Shown here: positions 1 to 6,110 of the stretch, piece by piece
How the letters are laid out: each line of letters starts with the position of its first letter
Numbering within the stretch: position 1 is the first letter of the stretch
Source: Bifidobacterium breve
GTDB taxonomy: Bacteria > Actinomycetota > Actinomycetes > S36-B12 > UBA5976
Length of the DNA stretch: 6,649 nt
Direction of reading: 5' to 3'
Assembly: GCA_945861165.1 (NCBI GenBank)
Contig: CAMATO010000060.1
Location: 1 to 6,649, forward strand
Position numbers and translations under genes: made by a program
The notes under the pieces: model-generated
Told to the model about the DNA's origin: nothing
Databases searched by the model: none
Seen by the model: the letters and a program-made list of their open reading frames with translations, nothing else

Positions 1-195
1 TATTCCAAAGGGAACAGCAAATATTGCAACATCACTTATCTCGCCTGTTTTACCGCCACGAGCTATCCACCTTTTATTTCCTAACCAAATGGCTAGAAAA
101 ATTCCAACAATAATGAAAAGTGAATATGCACGCAGTGGAAGTGGTCCCAGATATAGAACTCCGGTACTGGGACTGGGAATAGTTAACTGAATCAA
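1..195 (-). CDS. lgt: Prolipoprotein diacylglyceryl transferase, N-terminal part (cut by window edge)
   Basis: Lgt is an integral membrane enzyme that transfers diacylglycerol from phosphatidylglycerol to the lipobox cysteine of prolipoproteins. The 65 visible codons read M-IQLTIPSPSTGVLYLGPLP, then LRAYSLFIIVG, then a hydrophobic stretch (TM1, about residues 23-39), then GNKRWIARGGKTGE and a second hydrophobic start ending VPFGI at the edge. The GPLPLRAYS block followed by TM1 and a basic WIARGG segment is the familiar start of actinobacterial Lgt. The start is TTG at 195-193: in this frame only TTT GAC lies between it and the stop codon of the upstream DsbA-like gene, so no ATG or GTG is available. 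The ribosome binding site is weak (an AAGAAAG stretch), which suggests coupling to the upstream gene six bases away. The catalytic residues lie outside the window. Lgt next to a DsbA-like gene and downstream of trpA is a known actinobacterial order. Confidence 0.9.
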   Translation of the reverse strand, partial: MIQLTIPSPSTGVLYLGPLPLRAYSLFIIVGIFLAIWLGNKRWIARGGKTGEISDVAIFAVPFGI

Positions 196-201
196 GTCAA
201 A

Positions 202-999
202 TTACTTTCTTGCTTCAGCGACAACCCCAGCAAAACCTGTTGGATCAACAAGAATTGCACTTTCAATTTGTTTTTCGTTCAGGTAGAAAGTTGGAGTACC
301 TTGCACGCCACGGTCTTGGGCGTGAAGTTGTGAATTTTGTGCCCAACCTTTGTATTTATTGGAAGTCAAGCATGTTTCAAAAGTTGTTATCGCATCATCT
401 TTGATGCCAACATTTTTTGCTAGATCAAGTAATTGTTGATCGCTGAACCCATCGCCCTCTTTTGATGGTTGCATAGCAAAAATACCTGCATGATATTCAG
501 CAGTTTTACCAGCATCAACCGCACAACCAAATGCCATTGTTGCTCTTAGTGAAGCAAGTTGCGATTGCGGAAAATTTCTGTCTAGAAAAATCATTGGATG
601 TAAGGTCAAATTAATATCACCTTTAACGGCAGCAGCAATAATGTTTTCGCCATTAGCTTTTTCTAGAAAGCCACATGCTGGACATTGAAAATCTTCGTAG
701 AGTTCAGCTTTTGGTGCACTGGGATCTTGTTTTCCAACTGGCACACCATAACCACCCTGAGCGGTTACGCCTGTAGGAAGTTGGGCCGCTGAATTATATT
801 CAGTTACTTCTTCTGGAATAATACTGTTTTGACCTGATTGACTTTTAACATAAACTCCAGCACCGATTAAGCCCACAACTAATGTTAAAACAAAAAGTCC
901 ACCTATAACTTGGATGGTTTTGGCTTTCTTATTTTCTGAGGAATTTGCGTTGGCTCGAACTTGGGCTGCTTTATTACGAATATCATCTGGGCTAGACAT
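202..999 (-). CDS. DsbA-like membrane-anchored thioredoxin-fold protein (disulfide oxidoreductase)
   Basis: This 265-residue protein has a short charged cytoplasmic N-terminus (1-27), one membrane anchor (about 29-51, not followed by a clear signal peptidase site) and an extracytoplasmic DsbA/DSBA_2-type domain (about 75-262). The active site is CPAC at 106-109 in the context EDFQCPACGF, and the cis-proline motif GTPTF is at 234-238 (Pro236). Two further cysteines, Cys159 and Cys210, flank the helical insert. A comparable second, structural disulfide is known in mycobacterial DsbA, so a structural pair is likely here. Expected role: oxidative folding of exported proteins, probably recharged by a VKOR-type membrane protein not present here. 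A reductase or isomerase role cannot be excluded from sequence. The start is ATG at 999-997, with GGAGA six bases upstream. The gene lies 70 bases after trpA and 6 bases before lgt. Confidence 0.88.
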   Translation of the reverse strand: MSSPDDIRNKAAQVRANANSSENKKAKTIQVIGGLFVLTLVVGLIGAGVYVKSQSGQNSIIPEEVTEYNSAAQLPTGVTAQGGYGVPVGKQDPSAPKAELYEDFQCPACGFLEKANGENIIAAAVKGDINLTLHPMIFLDRNFPQSQLASLRATMAFGCAVDAGKTAEYHAGIFAMQPSKEGDGFSDQQLLDLAKNVGIKDDAITTFETCLTSNKYKGWAQNSQLHAQDRGVQGTPTFYLNEKQIESAILVDPTGFAGVVAEARK

Positions 1000-1005
1000 T
1001 TAGAA

Positions 1006-1010
1006 TCTCC
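1006..1010 (-). promoter_or_regulatory. Ribosome binding site of the DsbA-like gene
   Basis: GGAGA on the minus strand sits six bases before the ATG at 999-997. It fixes that start, and contrasts with the trpB and trpA starts, which have no visible Shine-Dalgarno sequence. Confidence 0.6.
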
Positions 1011-1033
1011 GAATATGTTTTGAGGTTTAATTC

Positions 1034-1063
1034 AATCTAACCGTTGTGCCGATTTAGTGCTAA
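1034..1063 (-). promoter_or_regulatory. Possible promoter for the dsbA-like/lgt pair
   Basis: The 70-base gap between trpA and the DsbA-like gene (1000-1069) holds, on the minus strand, TTAGCA (1063-1058), 18 bases, then TAGATT (1039-1034). TAGATT fits the actinobacterial TANNNT -10 pattern. The -35 matches TTGACA at four of six positions. Transcription would begin near 1027, leaving a leader of roughly 27 bases that contains the GGAGA ribosome binding site. I see no convincing hairpin plus T-run in this gap: only a short GGCTAGCC palindrome (1068-1075) at the trpA stop. Read-through from the trp genes is therefore also likely. The match is weak and such boxes are common in AT-rich DNA. Confidence 0.25.
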
Positions 1064-1069
1064 TTCTGG

Positions 1070-1867
1070 CTAGCCTTTGTGAACGCCTCTGGCGAAATCT
1101 TTACATAATTGGGCCACAGCAGCGATGGAATCTTTAAGGTTGGGTTGGTCTAAAATCACGTTCACAAACGCACTACCTACTATTACACCGTCAGCAAATT
1201 GTGCAACTTCATGTGCTTGGTCAGAGTTTGAAACACCTAAGCCAACTGCAATAGGTAACTGCGTATGTTTTCTAACTCTATTTACTAACTCTGCTGCTCT
1301 GCTGGAAACTTCACTTCTAGTTCCAGTAACACCCATCAGACTTGCTGCATAAACAAAACCTGTGACTTTGTTTGTAACAAGTTTTAATCTTTCATCACTT
1401 GAACTTGGGGCCACAACAAATACTCGATCAATTTCATTTTCATCAGTTGCTGTGATCCATGCTGCTGATTCATCGGGTGGTAAATCTGGGGTGATTACCC
1501 CAACTCCTCCTGATTGATTCATTTGTTTGGCAAATTTATCTATTCCCCATTTTTCAATCGGGCTCCAGTAACTCATGGTTAAAACTGGTTTGCCACTTTT
1601 GGATACTTCTTTAACTATGTGCATAACTTCATTGATTCCGGTTTTGTTATGCAATGCCACCTCTACTGCCTGTTGAATAATTGGACCATCCATCAACGGA
1701 TCACTGTAAGGAACACCAATTTCAACTAAATCAACACCGCTATTTAGCATTTCTTGCATTATTGCAATGGAACCATCAATTGTTGGGAAACCTGCAGGCA
1801 AATAAGCAATTAACGCTGCTCTGTTTTCAGATTTAGCTTTTTCAAATACTTGGTGAATTGAACTCAT
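1070..1867 (-). CDS. trpA: Tryptophan synthase alpha chain
   Basis: TrpA cleaves indole-3-glycerol phosphate to indole and glyceraldehyde 3-phosphate. The indole passes through a tunnel to TrpB in the cytosolic alpha2-beta2 complex. The 265 residues cover a full-length TIM barrel. The signature VEIGVPYSDPLMDGP (48-62) carries both catalytic acids, Glu49 and Asp60, at the same numbering as the Salmonella enzyme. The loop-6 segment MGVTGTR (178-184) and the phosphate-binding segments GLGVS (209-213) and GSAFV (231-235) are also present. The gene starts six bases after the trpB stop (TAG AAA ATC ATG, same frame) and has no visible Shine-Dalgarno sequence, so translation is probably coupled to trpB. 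This suits the 1:1 ratio of the subunits. It ends with TAG, and nothing resembling a terminator follows. Confidence 0.97.
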   Translation of the reverse strand: MSSIHQVFEKAKSENRAALIAYLPAGFPTIDGSIAIMQEMLNSGVDLVEIGVPYSDPLMDGPIIQQAVEVALHNKTGINEVMHIVKEVSKSGKPVLTMSYWSPIEKWGIDKFAKQMNQSGGVGVITPDLPPDESAAWITATDENEIDRVFVVAPSSSDERLKLVTNKVTGFVYAASLMGVTGTRSEVSSRAAELVNRVRKHTQLPIAVGLGVSNSDQAHEVAQFADGVIVGSAFVNVILDQPNLKDSIAAVAQLCKDFARGVHKG

Positions 1868-1873
1868 GATTTT

Positions 1874-3085
1874 CTAAGTTAACTTGAACCATTTCGCAGC
1901 AGTTTCAACATCCTTATCGCCACGACCACTGCAATTAATAACTATTACCGCATCTTTACCTAATTCTTTTCCTAATTTAACTGTTCCGGCAATGGCGTGT
2001 GCTGTTTCAATTGCTGGAATGATTCCTTCAGTTCGAGACAATAAAGAAAATGCATCCATTGCTTCAGTGTCAGTTATTGGATGATAAAAAGCTCGACCAG
2101 AGTCTTTCAACCAAGCGTGTTCCGGTCCAACTCCTGGATAATCTAGTCCTGCAGAAATGGAATGACTCGGTAAAGTTTGACCATTTTCGTCTTGTAAAAC
2201 ATAGGAACGTGTTCCGTGCAATATTCCGATCGTGCCTCCTGAAAGTGTTGCGGCATGCCTTCCAGTTTCTATTCCGTCACCTGCTGCTTCATAGCCATGC
2301 AACTGCACATCTTTATCTAAAATAAATGGATGAAATAAACCAATAGCATTTGATCCCCCACCGACACAAGCAGTTACAGCAGTTGGAAGTTTTCCTGTTT
2401 TTTCCAAAATTTGTTGTCTTGCTTCAACACCAATAATGCTATGAAAATTTCTTCCAATAGTAGGAAACGGATGAGGACCAGCAACTGTGCCCAGTAAATA
2501 ATGTGTGGTCTCAACGTTGGTCACCCAATCACGCATTGCTTCGTTGATGGCATCTTTTAATGTTTTCGTTCCAGAAGTAACAGGCACAACTGTGGCGCCT
2601 AGTAATTTCATCCGAGCAACATTCAATGATTGACGTACAGTGTCTTCTTCTCCCATATAAATTATGCACTCGAGACCAAATAGCGCAGCTGCAGTCGCAG
2701 TAGCAACACCATGTTGACCTGCTCCGGTTTCGGCAATAATTCTTTTTTTGCCCATCCGAACTGTAAGTAAAGCTTGTCCAATTACGTTGTTTATTTTATG
2801 TGATCCAGTGTGATTTAAATCTTCTCTTTTTAAAAATACTCGAGCTCCACCGGCATGTTTGGAAAAGTTTTTTGCTTCGGTTAAAGGACTTGGTCTACCT
2901 ACATAATCTTTTAATAGATTTTGAAAGTCTTCGTTGAATTTAGGATCGATTACAGCTTTTAAATATTCTGCTTCAAGTTGATCAAGGGCAGATATTAAAG
3001 CTTCAGGAACAAACCTGCCACCAAATTGACCAAAGTGTCCCGTTTGGTCATCGATTTTATGTAGATCTTGCAAAAAAGTTGTCAT
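1874..3085 (-). CDS. trpB: Tryptophan synthase beta chain
   Basis: TrpB is the PLP-dependent subunit that condenses indole with L-serine to give L-tryptophan. The 403-residue protein is full length and of the ordinary TrpB1 type, with the short N-terminus starting GHFGQFGGRFVPE (16-28). Key elements are intact: HTGSHKINN (92-100) with the Schiff-base lysine Lys97; AETGAGQHG (118-126) with the catalytic Glu119; the PLP-phosphate glycine loop GGGSNA (242-247); LDYPGVGPEH (314-323); and NCSGRGDKD (384-392), whose Ser386 faces the pyridine nitrogen. The ATG at 3085-3083 is four bases after the trpC stop and lacks a clear Shine-Dalgarno sequence, so coupling to trpC is likely. The short conserved trpM gene that sits between trpC and trpB in Streptomyces is absent, because the gap is too small to hold it. 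Confidence 0.98.
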   Translation of the reverse strand: MTTFLQDLHKIDDQTGHFGQFGGRFVPEALISALDQLEAEYLKAVIDPKFNEDFQNLLKDYVGRPSPLTEAKNFSKHAGGARVFLKREDLNHTGSHKINNVIGQALLTVRMGKKRIIAETGAGQHGVATATAAALFGLECIIYMGEEDTVRQSLNVARMKLLGATVVPVTSGTKTLKDAINEAMRDWVTNVETTHYLLGTVAGPHPFPTIGRNFHSIIGVEARQQILEKTGKLPTAVTACVGGGSNAIGLFHPFILDKDVQLHGYEAAGDGIETGRHAATLSGGTIGILHGTRSYVLQDENGQTLPSHSISAGLDYPGVGPEHAWLKDSGRAFYHPITDTEAMDAFSLLSRTEGIIPAIETAHAIAGTVKLGKELGKDAVIVINCSGRGDKDVETAAKWFKLT

Positions 3086-3089
3086 TTAA

Positions 3090-3899
3090 TTAACGACCAT
3101 GATTGGTAGCAGGATGAGCACCAGCTGTTACTAATTCGTGAACTGCCGCTCTGGGATCTTTATGAACTACCAAGCTTTCGCCTACTAAAACAGCGTGGGC
3201 TCCAGCATTGGCATAAGTGATCAAATCATGTTTGTCGCGAACTCCCGACTCTGCAACCAAAATACATTCACTTGGCACCAGTGGTGCAAGTTTTATAAAT
3301 GTGTTCCTATCAACTTCTAGGGTTTTAAGATTTCGTGCATTAATCCCAATTAGTTTTGCTCCGGCATCCGCTGCTCTTTTAACTTCTTCCTCTGTGTGAA
3401 CTTCTACCAAAGGGGTTAATCCAATACTTTTTGATCTTTCAATTAATGAAACTAATGCTTCTTGATTAAGGGCTGCGACAATCAAAAGAGCCAAATCAGC
3501 TCCATATGCCCTAGCTTCCCAAAGTTGATAACTAGAAACTATAAAATCTTTTCGTAACATTGGAATCTCAACTGCTTTTCTTACAGCTGCTAAGTCTGCC
3601 AAAGAACCTTTAAATCTTCTTTCTTCGGTTAAAACACTAATACAACTGGCACCACCGGCTTCATATTCTTTGGCAAGAAAAGCTGGATCTGTTATCTCTG
3701 AAAGATCGCCTTTTGATGGACTTGATCTTTTGACTTCGGCGATAACAGCAACGCCTGCTTCATCAAATATGGGATAAGGATCGATAGCTTTAGCCACTTT
3801 TTCAACTTGACTTTTTAAATCATCTATAGAAACTTTTTCTTGTCTCAATGCCAAATCTTCACGAACGCCAACGATAATTTCGTCTAGAACGCTCGACAT
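3090..3899 (-). CDS. trpC: Indole-3-glycerol phosphate synthase
   Basis: TrpC closes the indole ring of carboxyphenylamino-deoxyribulose phosphate, releasing CO2 and water. The 269-residue protein is a single-domain TIM barrel with no fused TrpF. Expected catalytic residues are all visible: Glu55 and Lys57 in AEVKRSSPSKG (54-64), the general acid Lys117 in LRKDFI (115-120), Glu166 in VEVH, Asn187 in GINARNL (185-191), and Glu217-Ser218 in AESG. These align with Glu51, Lys53, Lys110, Glu159, Asn180 and Glu210-Ser211 of the Sulfolobus enzyme as I remember it. The ATG at 3899-3897 has AGGA five bases upstream (3905-3908), and the gene begins 12 bases after the HGxxPAAW gene ends. Because TrpF is not fused and not adjacent, the isomerase step must be done elsewhere, probably by PriA. 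Confidence 0.97.
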   Translation of the reverse strand: MSSVLDEIIVGVREDLALRQEKVSIDDLKSQVEKVAKAIDPYPIFDEAGVAVIAEVKRSSPSKGDLSEITDPAFLAKEYEAGGASCISVLTEERRFKGSLADLAAVRKAVEIPMLRKDFIVSSYQLWEARAYGADLALLIVAALNQEALVSLIERSKSIGLTPLVEVHTEEEVKRAADAGAKLIGINARNLKTLEVDRNTFIKLAPLVPSECILVAESGVRDKHDLITYANAGAHAVLVGESLVVHKDPRAAVHELVTAGAHPATNHGR

Positions 3900-3911
3900 T
3901 ATTTTCCTTTT

Positions 3912-4103
3912 CTACTTTCTTCTCGAATTTAATTTTTCCCAGACAATCCAGATGAATCCGCCTAGAAATGTAATTCCGATTCCTAACCAAAACATTTGCC
4001 AATCGTTACGAACTAAACCAACTGTAGAGATAACTGATGCTGCGATAATAAGAAAGGTACCAGTCCATGCAGCTGGTGTTTGTCCATGATTATCTTTCGG
4101 CAT
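3912..4103 (-). CDS. HGxxPAAW family two-helix membrane protein, function unknown
   Basis: This 63-residue protein has the family motif HGQTPAAW at residues 6-13, followed by two predicted membrane segments (about 15-31 and 37-55) joined by a short loop (RNDWQ), and a basic tail (KLNSRRK). The basic C-terminus suggests that both ends face the cytoplasm, so the HGxxPAAW motif would sit at the inner membrane surface. The family is known from Actinobacteria and is typically found between trpE and trpC, as here, but I know of no established function. The ATG at 4103-4101 has a good AGGGAG ribosome binding site nine bases upstream. The gene follows trpE by 27 bases and precedes trpC by 12, so it is co-transcribed with both. 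In many relatives a larger Trp-associated membrane protein (TIGR02234) also sits between trpE and trpC; it is missing here. Confidence 0.9.
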   Translation of the reverse strand: MPKDNHGQTPAAWTGTFLIIAASVISTVGLVRNDWQMFWLGIGITFLGGFIWIVWEKLNSRRK

Positions 4104-4112
4104 AAACGAATT

Positions 4113-4118
4113 CTCCCT
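4113..4118 (-). promoter_or_regulatory. Ribosome binding site of the HGxxPAAW gene
   Basis: AGGGAG on the minus strand lies nine bases before the ATG at 4103-4101, in the 27-base gap after trpE. It supports this small ORF being translated in its own right. Confidence 0.6.
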
Positions 4119-4130
4119 AAATTAGTGGTA

Positions 4131-5657
4131 TCAGCCTAATGAGGACGCTACGGCAACCGCTTTGAGTACCACTGCTGCCTTGTTTTGACATTCCTTATCT
4201 TCACTGCTTGGTACAGAGTCTGCAACAACACCGGCTCCTGCTTGCACGTAGGCGATCCCATCTTTAAGTAATGCTGTCCTAATTGTGATTGCCACATCCA
4301 TGTTGCCTGCAAAATCAAAGTAACCTAACGCGCCGCCATAGATACCACGTTTCACGGGTTCTAATTCATCAATTATTTCCATCGCGCGTACCTTAGGTGC
4401 GCCAGATAATGTGCCTGCGGGAAATGTTGCCTTCAACGTATCGGCTGTGGTGATGCTTTCATTTAATGTTCCAGTAACAGTTGAGACCAAATGCATCACG
4501 TGACTGTATTTTTCTACTTGCATAAATTCCACAACTTCTACTGTTCCAGGTTTACAAACTCTGCCCAGATCATTTCTCCCTAGATCAACCAACATTAGAT
4601 GCTCAGCTTTTTCTTTAGGATCATTCAATAACTCAACTGCAATTTTTTCATCTTCGTCTGAGTTTTTACCTCGCATCCTGGTTCCGGCAATCGGATGCAT
4701 CATGGCTTTTCTGTCCTTAACTGTTACTAGAGCTTCTGGACTTGAGCCAATAATCTCAAATTCTGTTGCACTTAAATCTTTAGTAGGAATATTTAGGTAA
4801 TACATATAAGGACTGGGATTAGAGGCTCTGAGCACTCTATATATGTCAATAGCTTTTGCTGTGGTTTTTGTGTCAAATCTTTGTGACAAAACTATTTGAA
4901 AAGCATCTCCTGCTCCTACATATTCAATGGCCTTTTGCACGGATGCTTGATAATCCTTGCTGCTAGTTCTGTTGGAGAAATCAGGTTTGGCGTCATTATT
5001 CAAAGTCGAACCAATTTGAGTTTGAGGTTGATTTAACGCCTCTTGCATAGCATCAAGCCGGGCCACAGCGTCAAGATAAGCCCCATCAACTCTTTCAGCG
5101 GTGCCGTCATAGTTCACTGCATTTGCAATCAACCACACAGATCCATCAACATGATCTAGTACCGCAAAGTCGGTTGCTAACAACATAACTAAATCAGGAA
5201 CTTTTGTTTCATCAGGATTTTGGTTGGGAATCTTTTCAAATATTCGAACAATGTCATAGGCCAGATACCCAACTAATCCACCAGTCAAGGGCGGCAAATT
5301 TGGAAAAGGTTTTGTGGCGAGAAAATCTAAAGTTTGCTTGAATACATCCCAAACATCACCAGCTAGTGCCACCCCTTTAGGCGCATTCCCAGACCACAGC
5401 GCTTGACCATTTTCACTACGCAAAGTTGCGGCACTGCTTACTCCAATAAATGAATACCTGGACCAACTTTGACCGTGCTCAGCTGATTCCAACAAAAACG
5501 TGCCTGGTCTTTCATTTGCTAGCGCTTTGTATAACCCAACGGGGGTAAATGAATCACCGATTAGGCGCCTCACCACGGGAATTACTTTTCTTTCTTGCGC
5601 AAATTCTGTGAATGCTTCTAGATTTGGTGTTGTCACCCCAAGTTTGTATTGGTCCAT
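4131..5657 (-). CDS. trpE: Anthranilate synthase component I
   Basis: TrpE converts chorismate and ammonia to anthranilate, the first committed step of tryptophan synthesis. The ammonia comes from glutamine through a TrpG partner not encoded here. The 508 residues (counted from ATG) comprise an N-terminal domain (about 20-190) and a C-terminal chorismate-binding domain (about 235-500). The Trp feedback site is intact: LLES at 55-58 and NPSPYMYY at 280-287. Catalytic-domain motifs follow: PIAGTRMRG (322-330), EHLMLVDLGRNDLGR (352-366), FPAGTLSGAPK (412-422) and RGIYGGALGYF (437-447). The LLES element and the company of trpC/B/A argue for TrpE over PabB or a salicylate synthase. I chose ATG at 5657-5655. 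A TTG directly before it (5660-5658) is an alternative that adds one residue. No Shine-Dalgarno sequence is visible, and the start is three bases from the hisI stop, so coupling is likely. Confidence 0.97.
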   Translation of the reverse strand: MDQYKLGVTTPNLEAFTEFAQERKVIPVVRRLIGDSFTPVGLYKALANERPGTFLLESAEHGQSWSRYSFIGVSSAATLRSENGQALWSGNAPKGVALAGDVWDVFKQTLDFLATKPFPNLPPLTGGLVGYLAYDIVRIFEKIPNQNPDETKVPDLVMLLATDFAVLDHVDGSVWLIANAVNYDGTAERVDGAYLDAVARLDAMQEALNQPQTQIGSTLNNDAKPDFSNRTSSKDYQASVQKAIEYVGAGDAFQIVLSQRFDTKTTAKAIDIYRVLRASNPSPYMYYLNIPTKDLSATEFEIIGSSPEALVTVKDRKAMMHPIAGTRMRGKNSDEDEKIAVELLNDPKEKAEHLMLVDLGRNDLGRVCKPGTVEVVEFMQVEKYSHVMHLVSTVTGTLNESITTADTLKATFPAGTLSGAPKVRAMEIIDELEPVKRGIYGGALGYFDFAGNMDVAITIRTALLKDGIAYVQAGAGVVADSVPSSEDKECQNKAAVVLKAVAVASSLG

Positions 5658-5660
5658 CAA

Positions 5661-6026
5661 CTATTTTGCTGCCCAAACAACAACGCCATCAAAACAAGTT
5701 TTATCACCTGTATGACAAGCAGGCCCTTTTTGTTTAACCCTAATTAATACAGTGTCCGCATCACAATCAATTCTTAATTCAACTAATTCTTGCGTGTTAC
5801 CTGATTGCTCACCCTTGATCCAAATCTTTTGTCTTGAGCGCGAAAAATAGGTAACTTGTTTTGTTTCTAAAGTTTTTGTAAAAGCTTCCTCATTCATCCA
5901 GGCCATCATTAAGACACCATTACTAACTTCATCAGTGGTTATTACGGGGACTAAACCATTTTCATTAGTTTTCATAGATTGCCAATATTGCGATATTGCG
6001 CCTTGGGATAAATCAGTCATGCGCAT
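5661..6026 (-). CDS. hisI: Phosphoribosyl-AMP cyclohydrolase
   Basis: HisI hydrolyses the adenine ring of phosphoribosyl-AMP to give ProFAR in histidine synthesis. The 121-residue protein is the stand-alone cyclohydrolase, with no HisE domain fused. The metal sites are complete. DCDAD at 87-91 supplies the Mg ligands Asp87, Asp89 and Asp91, and Cys88, Cys104 (GPACHTG) and Cys111 (TCF) form the inter-subunit Zn site. The 16- and 7-residue cysteine spacing matches the family. MMAWMNEEA (40-48) and WIKGEQSGNTQ (69-79) are further signatures. Start: ATG at 6026-6024 or ATG at 6020-6018, two codons later; neither is well spaced from the AGGAGG at 6043-6048. It is the first gene of the trp cluster and is separated from trpE by three bases, a his/trp pairing seen in other Actinobacteria. 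Confidence 0.96.
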   Translation of the reverse strand: MRMTDLSQGAISQYWQSMKTNENGLVPVITTDEVSNGVLMMAWMNEEAFTKTLETKQVTYFSRSRQKIWIKGEQSGNTQELVELRIDCDADTVLIRVKQKGPACHTGDKTCFDGVVVWAAK

Positions 6027-6042
6027 ATTCTTGCCTAAGGTG

Positions 6043-6048
6043 CCTCCT
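6043..6048 (-). promoter_or_regulatory. Shine-Dalgarno-like AGGAGG upstream of hisI, unusually far from the start
   Basis: A perfect AGGAGG on the minus strand is 16 bases before the hisI ATG (6026) and 22 before the next in-frame ATG (6020). The usual spacing is about 5-9. No ATG, GTG or TTG occurs at the normal distance in any frame. A weaker AGGCAAG is closer to the ATG. Confidence 0.4.
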
Positions 6049-6050
6049 GA

Positions 6051-6080
6051 TTTAGCGCTAGGTATCTTTTCCTCTACTCT
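6051..6080 (+). promoter_or_regulatory. Predicted promoter of the TIGR03085 gene giving a leaderless mRNA
   Basis: TACTCT (6075-6080) fits the TANNNT -10 pattern and ends six bases before the ATG at 6087, so transcription would start at or next to the initiation codon. No Shine-Dalgarno sequence is present upstream (the stretch is pyrimidine-rich), which agrees with leaderless translation, common in Actinobacteria. The -35 region is poor (TTTAGC at 6051-6056, 18 bases upstream). TATCTT at 6063-6068 is an alternative -10 that would give a leader of about 12 bases. Confidence 0.4.
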
Positions 6081-6081
6081 C

Positions 6082-6110
6082 TATATATGACCTCTTTAGC
6101 GAAACGTGAA
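6082..6110 (-). promoter_or_regulatory. Possible promoter of the hisI-trp operon, overlapping the divergent gene start
   Basis: On the minus strand, TTCACG (6110-6105), 17 bases, then TATATA (6087-6082) matches the -35 and -10 consensus at four of six positions each, with ideal spacing. Transcription would begin near 6075 and give a leader of about 49 bases carrying the AGGAGG. The box overlaps the first codons of the divergent gene. The leader is too short for a T-box or a classical Trp-rich leader peptide, and I see neither. Direct evidence is limited to the match. Confidence 0.3.

Noticed and set aside
210..404. 64-codon plus-strand ORF
   Set aside because: It lies wholly antisense to the well-supported DsbA-like gene, has no family-like sequence and no ribosome binding site that I can see.
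1000..1075. Rho-independent terminator after trpA
   Set aside because: Only a short GGCTAGCC palindrome and a TTAG/CTAA inverted repeat are present; no stable hairpin followed by a T-run on the minus strand.
1125..1352. 75-codon plus-strand ORF
   Set aside because: Antisense shadow of trpA, whose motifs are complete on the other strand.
1884..2325. Two overlapping plus-strand ORFs (66 and 91 codons)
   Set aside because: Both are antisense to the intact 3' half of trpB and have low-complexity, non-family translations.
3217..3399. 60-codon plus-strand ORF
   Set aside because: Antisense shadow of the trpC active-site region.
3090..4103. Missing trpM or TIGR02234 gene hidden in short gaps
   Set aside because: The gaps around HGxxPAAW, trpC and trpB are 27, 12 and 4 bases, too small for any gene.
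5500..5715. 71-codon plus-strand ORF across the trpE/hisI junction
   Set aside because: Antisense to the TrpE N-terminus and HisI C-terminus, both strongly supported; no recognisable domain.
6027..6086. Trp attenuator or T-box upstream of the operon
   Set aside because: Only 60 bases separate the genes; there is no Trp-rich leader ORF, no terminator hairpin and not enough length for a T-box.
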